Below, piece by piece: positions 13,345-25,199 of a stretch of 64,000 nucleotides of DNA. The notes beneath the pieces were generated by a model. It was not told the origin of the DNA. It saw nothing but the letters and a program-made list of their open reading frames with translations, and did not search any database. The stretch is from Fomitopsis serialis (taxonomy: Eukaryota; Basidiomycota; Agaricomycetes; Polyporales; Fomitopsidaceae): assembly GCF_022376445.1 (NCBI RefSeq), contig NW_025954981.1, positions 186,001 to 250,000 on the forward strand, read 5' to 3'. A program made the translations under genes and the position numbers. The first letter of the stretch is position 1. Each line of letters opens with the position of its first letter.

Positions 13345-13570
13345 GACGGAAGGACGGCGGCCTGGCTGCCGGGCGCGTGAGGGAATGCCATTTTCTGGTG
13401 ACGGTCACATGTGATGCACTTTCCAAAAGGGGTGAAGACAGAGGTTAGGGTCTGAGCTGGCTGAGATCGCTGAGATCGAGGCCTCCGATCCTCGAATCTT
13501 GCCCGATCTTCCTTCCATCCTACTCCCATTGCCTTACTTGTCATTACCCATTCTCAGACTCTGCGCGACA
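13345..13570. promoter_or_regulatory. Shared TOM70/DPH2 divergent promoter
   Basis: Only 226 bp separate the two divergent start codons, so both promoters must lie here or overlap the 5' ends. The stretch is pyrimidine-rich on the plus strand just before the DPH2 ATG (CCTTCCATCCTACTCCC), a common fungal core-promoter feature. No clear TATA box is seen. Confidence 0.5.
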
Positions 13571-15642
13571 ATGGAGCCTACCACCGCCTTTGCCGCAAGC
13601 GGCGAGGATGCGATCACGCGGACGATTGACCTCGACGATGTTCTGGAGGAGCTCTCGCCTGAAGAACTCGAAGATTATTATGACATCGACCGCACAGTAG
13701 AACAAATATGCAAAGGTGATTACAAAAGGGTACACTCTACACATAAATCCGTGATATGCTTGACCAGGGGCTCATGGCTATACAGATAGCACTCCAGTTC
13801 CCTGATGAACTGCTGCGTGACTCCGTCCCCATATTTCGACGCTTGAAGGCTCGGCTCGGTGACGGACGAGAGCTATATGTTCTAGCCGATACATCTTATG
13901 GCAGGTATGTTGCTTGTTGTCCCAGTCAATTCATGGCTTTGAATTTACCTTCACCCAGTTGTTGTGTCGACGAAGTTGCCGCTCAGCACGTCGAGGCGGA
14001 TGCAATGGTCCATTACGGACATGCATGCATGAGCCAGTGAGTAACCTCGTCAACCAAATTGTCGTCCCACATAAGAACGATGCTTTAAACAAGGACATCG
14101 CGCCTTCCGGTCATCTACGTATTCGGGAAGAAGCCGATCGATTCCGCGGATTGTATAGACAGCTTCGTGCAAGCGTTAGCAAGCTCAAGCTCAGAGCACA
14201 CGAAGGGCGCATGTATGCTCCGACTCGATGTTGCATATGCTCACAGAGCAGGTGGACTAGACTTGTACCCGAAAATATGCTACGGACTCACGAATAACCT
14301 CCAGACGCGATTATGAATAAGCTTCGAGCGGCTCTCCCTGCACCAACCAAGATCCTCCAGTCGCCGATTCCGAGTATGACTTATCCGACGAAGCAGCCAA
14401 ACAAGCTCGACCAGACGCCTCAGCAAGATTCAAACTCTGGGGAAAATGATTTCGAAGAAGCGTCCTCCGAGAATTGTGTCATCCTCTACGTCGGAGGGGA
14501 AAGCCTCAGTCTCACCAATCTGCTCATGACACACGCGTCTTGCCAGGTGAGCCTTTCAATCTCATCGTTCCGCACGAAGATCCGGCGCCTCAACCCAGCG
14601 CAGGTCTACTCCTATGATCCTCAGACAACAGCCACCCGTCTAGAATCCGCGCGCACAAACAGGCTTCTCATGCGTCGATACGCTACAGTCCAAAAGGCCA
14701 GAGATGCGGACGTCTTTGGCATCCTCATAGGAACGCTCGGTGTAGGTGAACACCCACATACCGCCTTTCCCCCAAATGTATCAACTCATCACCTACGATT
14801 CTTCAGCTTCCTACCTCCCACTGATCTCTCATCTACGAAAAATGCTGGCAAAAGCCCACAAGAAGAGCTACACGATCAGTGTAGGAAAGCTCAATCCTGC
14901 GAAACTCGCGAACTTCCTGGAGATCGAGTGTTTCGTGCTCGTCGCGTGTCCGGAGAACAGCTTGATCGAAGCCAAGGTCGGCCATACTCGCCCGCTCTCC
15001 CTGAGAGTTCGCTCACCGGAGAATGGTACAGGACTTCTTGCGCCCGATAGTGACTCCGTATGAACTGGAGGTGGCGCTCCGGGCGGAGCAGAGCTGGACA
15101 GGACGGTACGTCTTGGACTTCGACAGAGTGCTCGCGGAATACAGTGGACACGAGGAGGAAGGTGAGTCGAGTGATTTGTTCCATCTACGTACGCGATGCG
15201 AAGGCTTCCTCTCAGAAGACGCGTCGACTCGCGATGAGGAAGATTCCGATGAACCTGTGTTCTCACTCGTCACCGGGAAGTACCGATACGCAAAACGTTA
15301 TGGTGGTACGTAGCGAAACTCTCGTTCAATAGTCTGCTCGCTCATGTCATGACTGCGACACAGCTTCAGCTCCCGCTGAAACCCCCTCAGGCGACTCCTC
15401 TGCAGTCGTTCTCCGAAATAAAGACAACTCAATTGCTGTCCTCGCAGACAGTGCAGCAGGTACGCTAGTCTAGTGGGTATCGTGTGAAGGCCAACTGTTG
15501 ATCAATCATCTCAGGACAATTCCTGCAAACCCGTACATTCCAGGGCTTAGAAACGAGGATCGGCCAGGATGCGCCGAGTACGCTCGAGCAAGGCAGGAGT
15601 GGGATTGCGAAGGGCTACGCAGACGACCACCGGTCACAATGA
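13571..15642 (+). CDS. DPH2: Diphthamide biosynthesis protein 2
   Basis: Dph2 pairs with Dph1 in the cytosolic iron-sulfur complex that moves the 3-amino-3-carboxypropyl group of S-adenosylmethionine onto a histidine of elongation factor 2, the first diphthamide step. Ten exons join in phase: 13571-13729, 13786-13904, 13959-14036, 14094-14251, 14305-14546, 14604-14745, 14807-14976, 15032-15305, 15364-15459 and 15515-15642, giving 521 aa. Family blocks appear in order: [29 protein letters not shown] (with a likely cluster-binding Cys), [71 protein letters not shown] and, at the end, [20 protein letters not shown] and GRSGIAKGY. Length and ends match the family. It is divergent from TOM70 and convergent with the zinc-finger gene, whose stop lies 210 bp away. 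Confidence 0.95.
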
Positions 15643-15852
15643 CAATGACAATGAACTCAGCATAATTGCATTGCACGAGCTGCGAATGCGAGGGTACATT
15701 GAAAAGCACATGGTACAGCGGGCCCAACTTATAGTACAAGTGGATCGGTCAACCATCGTATGCCAGTGGCACTGCTCCGCTAGCGTCGATCACTGTGCGT
15801 ACACCAAGGTCATGATACAATGTCGACGGCTTCGATGTCAAGGATTACTCAC

Positions 15853-16637
15853 CTAGGGCGAAGTCGCCATGCCGTGCACGGTCTTGACGTGTCTCTTCCA
15901 GCCGTCTCCCCTGCTCAAGACGGTGTCGCAGCCCGGCACGTCGCACCTCACCTCCGTCGTCTTGAGGTGAGACGTGCCGATGTGCTTCGCGACGCTGCGC
16001 TTCTTGAGAGTCCCGCGGTGTCGGCAGTCCCTCCACAGGCAGCGGATCCTTTCGTCTGAGTTCTCCCATTCCGTGCGGTCGTCCATGAAGTGATGGTCCA
16101 AGAGATGTTTGGTGATGCCGGCAGTCGTAGTGTCCCAAAGGATTTCACGACAGCTATCGAAACGACATGCTTTGCCGTCGCAAGCGAGCTCTTGTTCGTG
16201 GACGTTGGGGTTCTAAGTGAACAAATTATGAGTTCCGGCCTCTGAGCCAGTTGACTCGGACGTACAATATGGCCAACGTGAGCGCGAGTTAGATTATCTT
16301 CTCCACTTGGAAACATGCTCAACGAGTTTTCCCCCGTCGTGAATAGAGATGTTGACGGGTGTGCGAGCATGAATGTGTGAACATCGTGCAAAATACGGTC
16401 GGCTTGGGGTGGTAACGCCGTGGACGAGCAGACAATGTCGGTGAACTGCTCAAGAGCCCGACGACGATCGCAAGGGTCGAGGATTGGGAAGGTGGAGGCG
16501 GACAACGAAGTCGCCATGCTGGGATGCTGCTGCAGAGCATTCCCCGCAGGTGGTAAAACCTCAGGGGAATAATACGAGTATGTAGCGCCGTGTAGGTCGA
16601 CAAATAAATTTTCACGGAACATGCTACGTCCAGTCAT
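15853..16637 (-). CDS. C2H2 zinc-finger protein
   Basis: Two exons (16637-16266 and 16212-15853) with a 53-bp GT-AG intron give 243 aa if the ATG at 16637 is used; 16622 is an alternative. The first half has no recognised domain. Exon 2 carries three Cys/His modules: CDGKACRFDSCREI..HLLDHH, CLWRDCRHRGTLKKRSVAKH..H, and CDVPGCDTVLSRGDGWKRHVKTVH. The GWKRHVKTVH end and the CxWxxC spacing are a pattern I associate with expanded basidiomycete zinc-finger families, often DNA-binding or nuclear; a specific role is not known. A frameshifted paralogue lies at 6.9-8.0 kb on the other strand, so the family duplicated locally. The end is convergent with DPH2. Confidence 0.75.
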
Positions 16638-18312
16638 GGTGAGTGCGCCACTCCGAGCGGATGTTGGAGAAAAGTACACACTCGAAGTTGGTAGGAATAC
16701 GGTCCATCTTGCTCTGGGTGTCTTGTGGCCCTCTTCCACGGCGGTCCTATGCTGGGTGTGGCACATAGCAGCGTTCGGCGTGATATATAACCACAGCGGG
16801 AGGGGGGAGTGTCTCGACGGAGGAGCCTGTTTTGCCGTGGCCATCGCCGCGTAGCCGCACGTCCGTAATGTGGGCGGCAATCTCCGTCGGGCTCAGTGGA
16901 TGGCAGCGGCCGGTTCAGGTAATGATGCTTGTAGGAAAGAAGGGCAGTAGAAGACGCAATCGTCTCGCGCGTTGCCAGACATTTAGTGGCGGTACTTGCC
17001 GGCTTCAATCATGAATATTCTCCGAGCGCGGGTGGGAGCCGAGAACTCGCCGTATACACGGGAGAACTCGTTTGTAGGCCTGCTCGGGCCTAGGAAGCAT
17101 ATGTATTGACAGACGACTGATACAAGGGGAGCGGTTGTTGCCACACTTCGAGGGGAGACCGGTGAGCTCAGAGTCAAGACATTCGTGTATGATAGGGAGC
17201 CTGGCTGGATCTTTCCGATGCACTTGTGCCCGGACATTACCGAGTATAGGTGATGACCCTGACGCCGATGATGGTGGTGCTAAGGAGTGGAGGGCCACGT
17301 AGCGAATTAAACGCCGTGTCAGTTCACAGAGGGACGTCAAATTCCAGGAGCCACTCGCCTATGCATTGACGTGCATCTTAACAATTTCATCTGGAAAGAG
17401 CCGATTGCATTGTCATGCCCTGCTTAGACCCAGCAGATACGCGGGGCAATTGCCAATGCAGACGCTGTTTTGGAATAGGCGCACCGTGATAATAGAGTGG
17501 TCCAGTGTGCATCACACAATCGCATGTGAAGAGCACGGAACTACCCGCGACAATAGTGCGACTAACGCGCGCGGCGCTACTAATATAGTAGGTCGAACGG
17601 AAAGCGCTAGGAGAATATCTGGCGAACACGCAGCCAGTGGTAGACGTCATTCCACGGCGTGAACTGACAAAGGGGGCGGTTCATGAGTCAGCGCTTCAGC
17701 GGGGACAGTTACTTACTATGCGCTGCATGCATAGTTTGCTATGATAGTATGTCCGAGACCTGGCGCTGACTCGTGCAGACTCGGGACTGTATCAGCTTCT
17801 GCGTCGTTGTTGACATGTCGACAAATTCGCTCACCAATTGTGATTCGAGAGATCCGGGGGTTGGGACGGACCGAATCACTCACTCATATCCATGCATCTT
17901 AAGCTTGTAGTCACGGTAAAGATTGCCGTCCAAATTGTCGGTCCTGCAGCGCCTTTGATGCGTTCAGAGGTGTGAATACGCATCCATCAGGTACTGGCAC
18001 TTCAACGAATTACACAAGCTTGAGTTGATTCAGTCAAGACAACGGGACAACAGTCAACAGATCTAGATGCAGTCGGCCTCGGTTCGTCATTCAATGGGCC
18101 CGTCAGATTGGGCATTACAGTTTAAATTTGTTCAAATCGGAGGAGCGCGCTATGTAACTTGACTCGGAACTTCATGTCATCGTCAGATGCTGCTGGGCGC
18201 TACCGCGCTCCCGGCCGATGACTAATGACCCACCCTCCTCCTCCTCCTCAAGTTGGATGTGCACGTGTTCTGCCACGCCGCCGAATTGGCCGATCTGCAA
18301 GTAAGTACTCAC

Positions 18313-18374
18313 TTGATTCTGGCTCACACCTACTAGTAAAGCTGTATATCACTAGTACTGAATGAAGACAGTCG
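18313..18374 (+). repeat. 60-bp dispersed repeat, copy 1
   Basis: TTGATTCTGGCTCACACCTACTA, GCTGTATATCA and TAGTACTGAA.GAAGACAGTCG occur here and again at 20120-20183 in the same order and orientation, with small indels. The family is unknown; it may be the edge of a dead transposon. Confidence 0.65.
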
Positions 18375-18654
18375 AACTTTGCGTCCCTCTCTCAAGCTTG
18401 GCCTGCAGATACTCAGTCAACGGAGTCGTGTTCCGGAAACTACGCGCTGAAGAGGACGCCCGTCATGTTCATCAACCGTGACCGCCGTGTATATTGGTCT
18501 CCACCGAGTCGTCAACGCTTCAGCCGGCACAGATCGGGACCGCTGTAGCCTAGCCTTATGCGAAGGAGACGACCTACGTTCGGCGCTGCAAAGTTGCTAA
18601 GTCCGTTGCTCCCAAGCGTGGTCCGCCCTCGTACTACTAAGAGGCTGCGACCAC

Positions 18655-18815
18655 GGTTATTGATGCGGTAGCATGACCCACAGGCACCTCCGCCACGGGC
18701 CCGCCGATTGAGATTCGACAGAAGATCTCGTATGTATGCCTCGGTTGTTTGATCGACTCGGATGTGCGCCCCTCGATCGTTGAGAATCAACGTCCGAGTC
18801 GCGGATTGGCCCTGC
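18655..18815 (-). repeat. Old dispersed repeat, copy 2
   Basis: Inverted, diverged copy of 2393-2555. It keeps the PVGHATASITVV peptide in the frame matching copy 1, followed soon after by a stop. Confidence 0.5.
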
Positions 18816-20119
18816 GGCTAGTGCGTTCGGTAATGGTTGACACTCTGCATGGAGGGTAGCTTACGTTTGGCAGTGGCATCCCTGGCGACTTGGCTTGCCA
18901 GTTGCCAGTATAGAGTTACCCACGGCTTGCCCTTTTGTACAGAGTGTACTGGCACGACATCCAGTATCGGAGAAGGCAAGGTACGCCTACAGGAACCACA
19001 AACGTAGAACCCAGTATTGCTGATATATGTGATTAATCATATTGGTTCAGCAGTGTCTTGAAACCTCGTTGTCGGAAGGAAGTCATGGCAGTGCCGAAAG
19101 TCGCTGCGCCGCATCAAAGCCGCGCCTCTCACATTCAACGTATTACCGGAGGCTCTGATACGATGGTAGCGGTCAGTTCGGACACAAAGCGACTGAATAG
19201 GTGTACCAGAGCTCACGCCGATGAATTCTAGAACGTTCAGATAGCTGGTACTGAAACAGATAGCCAGGCAAAGCCTATCGGCGCACGAGGTTCAGGAAGT
19301 TTCATTTCCGTTCGATGGGTGTAGGCCCATGCATATTCGTCTTTGCTGCAGATGCACCATGTGGCCACGGTCCGCGCAGTACACATAACGACTCCAAATA
19401 AGTGGGTCATCTGCCTAAGTAAGTTCGATGGTCCACTTCAGAAGCATTCCCCCCCACTCCAGTATCACCGTGCCCACCAGAAGCAAGTTCCCTATGTTAT
19501 CTCTCGTCATGCTCCCGTCCAGGAGTACGAGGACACGTAACACTGGCAGATGCTGGTAGCTTTCGAATGCGCACCACTGGCAGCTCGAACGGATCGCCTT
19601 AGTCAATCGAAGCGTTTCTTCCGCCGGTAGCTACCTGATCGTTGGAAAGGGTCATACAGGGAGCTAGGGCATCTGGCGTCGATCTGACCTGTTTGCTGAG
19701 ACTCTGATAGGCATGGGAAATCCACTACATAAGTAGCCAGACGCCGCCGAACATGCCAAATACTCCATGGATTACGTCTTCTCTGTATCTAGAAACCGCC
19801 CTGTCTGTGCGGTTTCGCAAGGTTCGCGCGAGCTTGTAGATCAATCATCTCGGTCAACCGCAACTCTTCGGGTGGGAATTTGATCTAGTACGGAGGGGCG
19901 TAAGGGCCCCAAGCACCGGACAATAATGGTATTTCCGCTGCAGTGATCTGCACAGCTCAGGCAGGTTGCCGTTATTGACTACGCGAAGAGCCCGGCTGCA
20001 TCGGGACGTTTGTCAGTTCACGTGCGAATGATTGAGGGGAGCCACTCTCACTGAGACTTATATTAGCGGGCATGTGAAGCGGCCGCTCGCCTACGAGTCT
20101 GGCTTGTCTTCCACTCTGT

Positions 20120-20183
20120 ATTGATTCTGGCTCACACCTACTAATGCTGTATATCAGTAATTAGTACTGAAAGAAGACAGTCG
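20120..20183 (+). repeat. 60-bp dispersed repeat, copy 2
   Basis: Direct copy of 18313-18374, 1.8 kb downstream. It carries small insertions (CAGTAAT in place of CAC) but is otherwise nearly identical. Confidence 0.65.
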
Positions 20184-20614
20184 GGAAAACTGTGCGAACC
20201 ACATTTATGTGTTGGCAGACTTGCGCCTTTACTACTATGAGAAGTAAGTTGCGGTTGGCGTCGTGCGGCTGAAGGTGCTGACCAGGTCCTATTCACTGAA
20301 TACACTGCCCTCGTTGCTGTCAATGAGATTGACACCAATGAGAGCCGCACGGTCTGTACAAAATGGTAGGTGTGAACGGCAGTCTGGTTCCGAGGCTCTA
20401 CCCTAAACATGTCGCAAACCGCCAGTGGGTCATGCATCTCGATCCACATGACAATTATAGGAGAAGGTCCCTATGATGGAGACATTCATCAGCGAACGAG
20501 AGAGCTTGAAGAAGGGGAGATGCACAGTAGCAGCGAAGAAGGGTACGGCGGGTCGTTGCGGCTATCCGTGTATGTCCACGCCTGAGTGTATGCCTCTCCA
20601 TATATGTTGTCCCA

Positions 20615-20887
20615 CTATGTCGTAGAGGTGGCGATCGGGAAGCTGTACAACGTCTCGGTCAAAGTGGCTGTCGAGTAGGGCCCCGTGTAGGTCGGCGCGA
20701 TGATCGAGATCGTCTCGGTGGTTGTCGGGGTGTAGAGGACCGGGCACGAGGGGTCAGAGGTAGCCTATCAAGGGGCACTCAGTTCGCCGTGGAGATCTGA
20801 GGGACGAGGACGTACTCGGGCCTGTGGCGCTGCAGACACACCGAGGACGGCCAGTCCAGCGAATGCCGTGAGCGCGAGCGCTAGCAT
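20615..20887 (-). CDS. Small secreted Thr-rich protein
   Basis: Two exons, 20887-20816 and 20764-20615, join in phase 0 across a 51-bp GT-AG intron and encode 73 aa. The first 19-20 residues form a good signal peptide (MLALALTAFAGLAVLGVSA, cut likely before AAP). The mature part is about 50 residues, rich in Thr, Ser, Pro and Tyr, with a single Cys and repeated TxTE/TxT pieces (YTPTTTETIS, STATLTETLYSFP). This resembles small O-glycosylated cell-wall or effector-like proteins; no family is recognised. It stands alone in decayed DNA, so it could also be a chance or relic gene. The unbroken splice model plus signal peptide is the main support. Confidence 0.5.
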
Positions 20888-21600
20888 ATTCACGGTGGGT
20901 GATGTAAAGCTACGACGCAGTGTCACAGAGCCATCCTCATGTCTTATGCCTCACGGAAGGCCAGCGCGACTGACCTGGTTCGATGAACTAACGCACGGAG
21001 GAGGCAACCATGTATACCGAGATGTATTCAGTCGCGGGAACAATCCACGCGCACTCCCGAAGTGATTTGGGTTGCAAATGGAATGACATGAGAGATATGC
21101 TCCCAGTCTAGCAAATACGTATGAGTTGCCCGGACACAGGTCAACAGACTATGAATCAGGGGACACTGCATACCTCGGCACGACGCTCAGTCGTAGGATT
21201 CAACGAAGGTGAGAGCCAGCTCACGCCTGTTCGTAACAGTAAGTCAACGCAGCATAGCCGCGCACCTAGACTCTGACGAGCACAAATGCTATGCAATCCA
21301 TTCTCCAGCTCACGCGTAGCTGGACTGCAAAACCACAGAAGCATTGGCTTGCACACCTGCCTATGAAATAGTGCACTGACTCTGAATTGGCGAGCAAATC
21401 GCCGACGCAACGTGCTATCAACTGTCAGATACCAGTATCGCCACAAAAACGCACTCGTGAGATTCAACGCCGTAATTTCAAGAGAGTGCCGCAGATTAGA
21501 GGTATCCTGACCTTGTGCACATCCGATGTGGGGTTATATGCGAACAGACGCCACCCGAGCGAACGGAGCAGTTGATGATCGATGATGGCTCCCTTCTTCA

Positions 21601-21952
21601 TACAGTCGTTTGCATAATGGTTGTCGCTTCGCGTTGACCAGCATAGGTGGAGCCGAGGCTCCACGCCCCACGGCACACATCGGCGGAACGACCACAGCAT
21701 CTGGGCCCCTCGTCCGAAATGTTCGGGATACCTGGTATCTTGCTGAATACCCTCCATATTCTGTGGCGAGGATGCAGGCTAGGTGTCCTGGGTTTCGTGG
21801 CCGGCGTTGAGAAGAGACTATCATTGGCTACCCCGCACACTCTGTGCAAACAACGGGATTGACCAGCTCCGGTGGTGTGTCGGGGCCAGCCAAAGAAGGC
21901 CAAACAAATTTCTCGTCGCGCGCATGCGACAACCATTATGCAAACGACTGTA
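21601..21952. mobile_element. Tc1/mariner-type MITE
   Basis: A perfect 25-bp terminal inverted repeat starts CAGTCGTTTGCATAATGG at 21603 and ends as its exact complement at 21950. TA lies on both outer sides (21601-21602 and 21951-21952), the target duplication expected of Tc1/mariner elements. The inside, about 298 bp, has no transposase. This is therefore a non-autonomous element moved by an enzyme coded elsewhere. Perfect ends in an otherwise decayed region suggest a fairly recent insertion. Confidence 0.85.
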
Positions 21953-21999
21953 ACTCGTTGCTGTTCAGCTGCTCGCCAGCTGGCATGTGGAGGTGACTT

Positions 22000-23960
22000 G
22001 AAGGGGTCCGGACTCCGAGTTAGCTATAGCGACCTGATGGTGGTTTGGACGGGTTTACCCTATAAGCACCGGCATCGCGGAACCCTTGCGTTGTAGCGAT
22101 GATATGTAGGTGAATAGAGCCTAGTGTCGGTACTTGAGTCGCGGTAAGTATTGGAGAGGTAACATCATGGTGGAGGGCTCACTTGAACGGTGTGTGTGAC
22201 TACCAAATGAGTGAGGTGTCACCGAGGGATGACCGTGATGGATTGTCACGGACGCGCTTGTGGCGAATGTGGCGAATGTGGCGCACAAGTTCAATTTACG
22301 ACGCCGACTTACTTGGATCCACCGGCTCACAACTTTGCGAACAAACTGCCCACGAACGCTGCTAGAATCTAGTAACTCGTTGCACCTTATATCTGGCCCT
22401 TACCGCTTGGAAGAAGCAGTCGATAGCCCGGCGGGCCTTTACATAGCTTCGCCCGCGACGCGCGTGTGACGTGCGCTCGGCGACATCAGCTAGTCCAGAT
22501 CTGACCCCTGAGCCGTATGGCCGTCGCAGATACCTCAGTCTGCTAGCCTCGAGCGACGGTGAGTGCTCTGTTCTTTCTATTCTGCGGCCTAATTCACTAA
22601 CTTTCCATGCTCGTAAGTGTACTATTGTGGCTGGAAGGGCCTCACGTGCGTCCCAGTCAGAGCCGGGAGTCCAGAGTGGATCGTGAAGAGTCATCACGCA
22701 GATTCTGAGAGATAAGAACGCCAAGATCAGCCATCCTTGTCATCGTCTTCCAACGAAGCAGCGCTGTCGGCCCGTGTCGCAGAAAACAAGGCCGTCGCGA
22801 TGCTCGGAGAACCCATGATGATAGAGGGCACCGCCCACAGCGTGGTCCGTGCTTCTAGTAGGGCTTTGATTATCGATAAGGCAGCGAGAACAAACAGCTA
22901 CCCAAATCGATCACAAGGGCTGAGCCCGAAATGGCGGACAATAGGTGCGGCTGACTGTTTGTCAGGACCAAATATGGACCCACACGGAGGCGTATAAGGA
23001 CCCGAGGTGAACGCCACTTCGTCCCCATTCCCTCTTGCCCTCCGACCACCATGTCGGACGCGCCTCCAGTTTTCCACCACCCGCCACTCGGCCTTCGCAC
23101 GTAGTCGCATTCCGTGGATGGGGGAAGTCGGCCTTGACTACGATGCGCCACACCCTGGCTTTGGGGCCGGCCCGGGGTCCAGAGCACCGGCAGCCTAGGT
23201 ACGTTTACTTATCGATGCGCAAAGCACTTACTAACGTATTCTGCACTCTCCTGCCTTTTTCCCACCTGCCATTTGCGCGACGCCACACATCTCCGTGCGA
23301 CCGCCTCTCAGACGAGCGAACACGTCTCTTGGTGCGTGCCAGTGGCTGTCCTAGGTGTCGACAACAAAGTAAGTCAATGTTGAATCTTGTCATGCAATCA
23401 CGACTGACCGCGATGATAGATAGCGTCCATCAAGACGACGAGTGCATCTGTGTGCGCCAAGACTTCCATCAATATGTGTGCCTCAAGACTATGCGACTTA
23501 TGACCAACCTATGCAACAACAAATCCCTTACGGGTTCAACGAATTATGCCAGACGACGGCCCAAAGTCCCGCAAGGGCACACCCGTACGTTGCACAATTG
23601 GTGATGGGACCGTCCAGTCTACCGTCGTCCGCACGATAGCGGCGACGTAGGCCCGGCTACTCGCGTCGTCGGTAGCTGGAAGCAGCTGTACTGCAGACGT
23701 GCACCAAGGGTCAGGAGTGTCGCGAATACGCGCCTCCGCAGGGACACGGTGCACGGACTCTGTACGGGGACCGTTCCGCCGTTGACTGGTCCGAGACCCG
23801 ACGCGTCGTCGGTAGACCACGAGGCTAGCCAGTTGTGGCGTGCGGGTGGGACGACGTGGCCTAACGTAAGTGCTCAACGTCGTCTCTGACTTCCAGCTCG
23901 ACTCACCGTCATTGTAGGCCACGTCTCGACGTCGAGGATCCAATTGGTCCGCGGCGAGCG
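22000..23960. other. No clear gene; intron-like signals
   Basis: No recognised gene. From about 23.05 kb on the plus strand there is a short reading frame starting MSDAPPVFHHPPLGLR. Good splice-like strings follow (GTACGTTTAC...CTCTCAG near 23200-23310 and GTAAGTCAATG...ATAG near 23368-23420). This may be the ruined 5' part of a gene that ran into the tandem repeats at 23.96 kb. No consistent protein could be built. Confidence 0.35.
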
Positions 23961-24786
23961 CATCCAAATCCTCTACCGCCTATCGGGCACAAACCACCCC
24001 TGGTATGTCGTATTTGCGCGAACGGGTCCAGCCTCCGGTTTGAGGTGGTTCATGCTCTGGCATGGGCTTCCGGAGGCACCGTACCGACGACGCCGTGCAT
24101 CAGCGGAGACGGGGCGTTACGCTCACTGTCAACGAGATTATGCCGGGTCATTACGTCGAACATGTACGGGGACGTCTTCGCCGCCGGTGCACGCCCGCTT
24201 CGTCGGACTACCGTTGCTGGCTAGCGCACGACCATACTGGGGAGGGGCGTCGCTCATCAAATCAGGTGAGCGGCGCTCCTGGCGAGGGTGCAATGTGAGT
24301 CTTTGTCGCGGAGAGGTCGTAGACGATTGCTAATTTTGGTCTCGCAGGATCGCCCGAGCGAAAACTCCGGAATTCCGGATCCAAATCCTCGATCGCCCCA
24401 ATCGGGCGGAAGACATCCCTGGTACGTCGTTTGTGTGCGAAAGGGTCCAGCCTCTGGCGCGAGGTGGCCTGCCCATGCGGCGGGCTGCCGGAGGCACCGT
24501 ACCGCCGACGTAGAGCACCGATGGCAGCACGGCAGATAGATTGCCTGCAGTGGGCTCGCCCGTCATCATGGTACGGGGACGTCCCTGCCGTCAGTGCACG
24601 CTCGCATCGTCGGGCTACTGCATCGTGCTAGCGCACAAACGTACCAGGAAGAGGGGCGTCGCTGCAAAAGACAGAAAAAATAACATGAGCGGCGCCCCTG
24701 GCAAGGGTGCAACGTAAGTGCTCGTCACGATCATCGCAGAGTGTCTCTGACGTTGTCGCAGGAACACCCGAGCCAAACCTCAAGCT
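23961..24786 (+). repeat. Tandem 417-bp intron/exon-like units
   Basis: Two adjacent units (about 23961-24377 and 24378-24786) align along their whole length. Landmarks such as ATCCAAATCCTC, GGTCCAGCCTC, GGAGGCACCGTACCG, TACGGGGACGTC and GCTAGCGCAC recur at the same spacing. Each unit ends in an intron-like stretch (GTGAGTCTTTG..CGCAG at 24296-24348; GTAAGTGCTCG..CGCAG at 24715-24762). A third intron-like piece, GTAAGTGCTCAACG, precedes the first unit at about 23870. Stops occur in all frames, so any gene is dead. Confidence 0.65.
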
Positions 24787-25199
24787 GTAGATACGTTCAT
24801 CATAACTTATACATCTCACCGCTACTCCCCTCCGACATTCGTGCCCCAGACGCGCTGTCACTCGAGCTCGCCGACAATGCGAGCGATCCGCCGTCGGAGG
24901 TTCCGGGTCCTCTCGAGCGTCCGGCGGCCCGGGGGTTTTTAGTGGGTATAGCAAGCGGACCAGAGCACCACCAACATCTCGACGACGACACATTGGTGCG
25001 ATGACGGTCTTGAGTCCTACACTGTTCTCTCTCGCGAGAGTTCGTGCGTAATTGCATTTTCCCCCGGGAGGAAACGAGCGTCGCCTCGTTGTAGCCTGGT
25101 ATCGGGCCCTCCAACCAAAAAAAAAAAAGAGGCTGAACGCGTCACAGAGTTCCTCTTGATGTGAGGCGGTGAGTATCCGTACCAAGCTTGTTAAGGATG

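Larger units (their letters stand above)
16640..20610. other. Gene-free decayed DNA
   Basis: I see no gene. Contents are an old repeat copy at 18655-18815, one member of a 60-bp dispersed repeat at 18313-18374 (the other is at 20120-20183), a short CCT microsatellite near 18233, and a small GAAACCGC/GCGGTTTC hairpin at 19792-19816. Open frames lack splice-consistent extensions and recognisable motifs. Confidence 0.55.
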
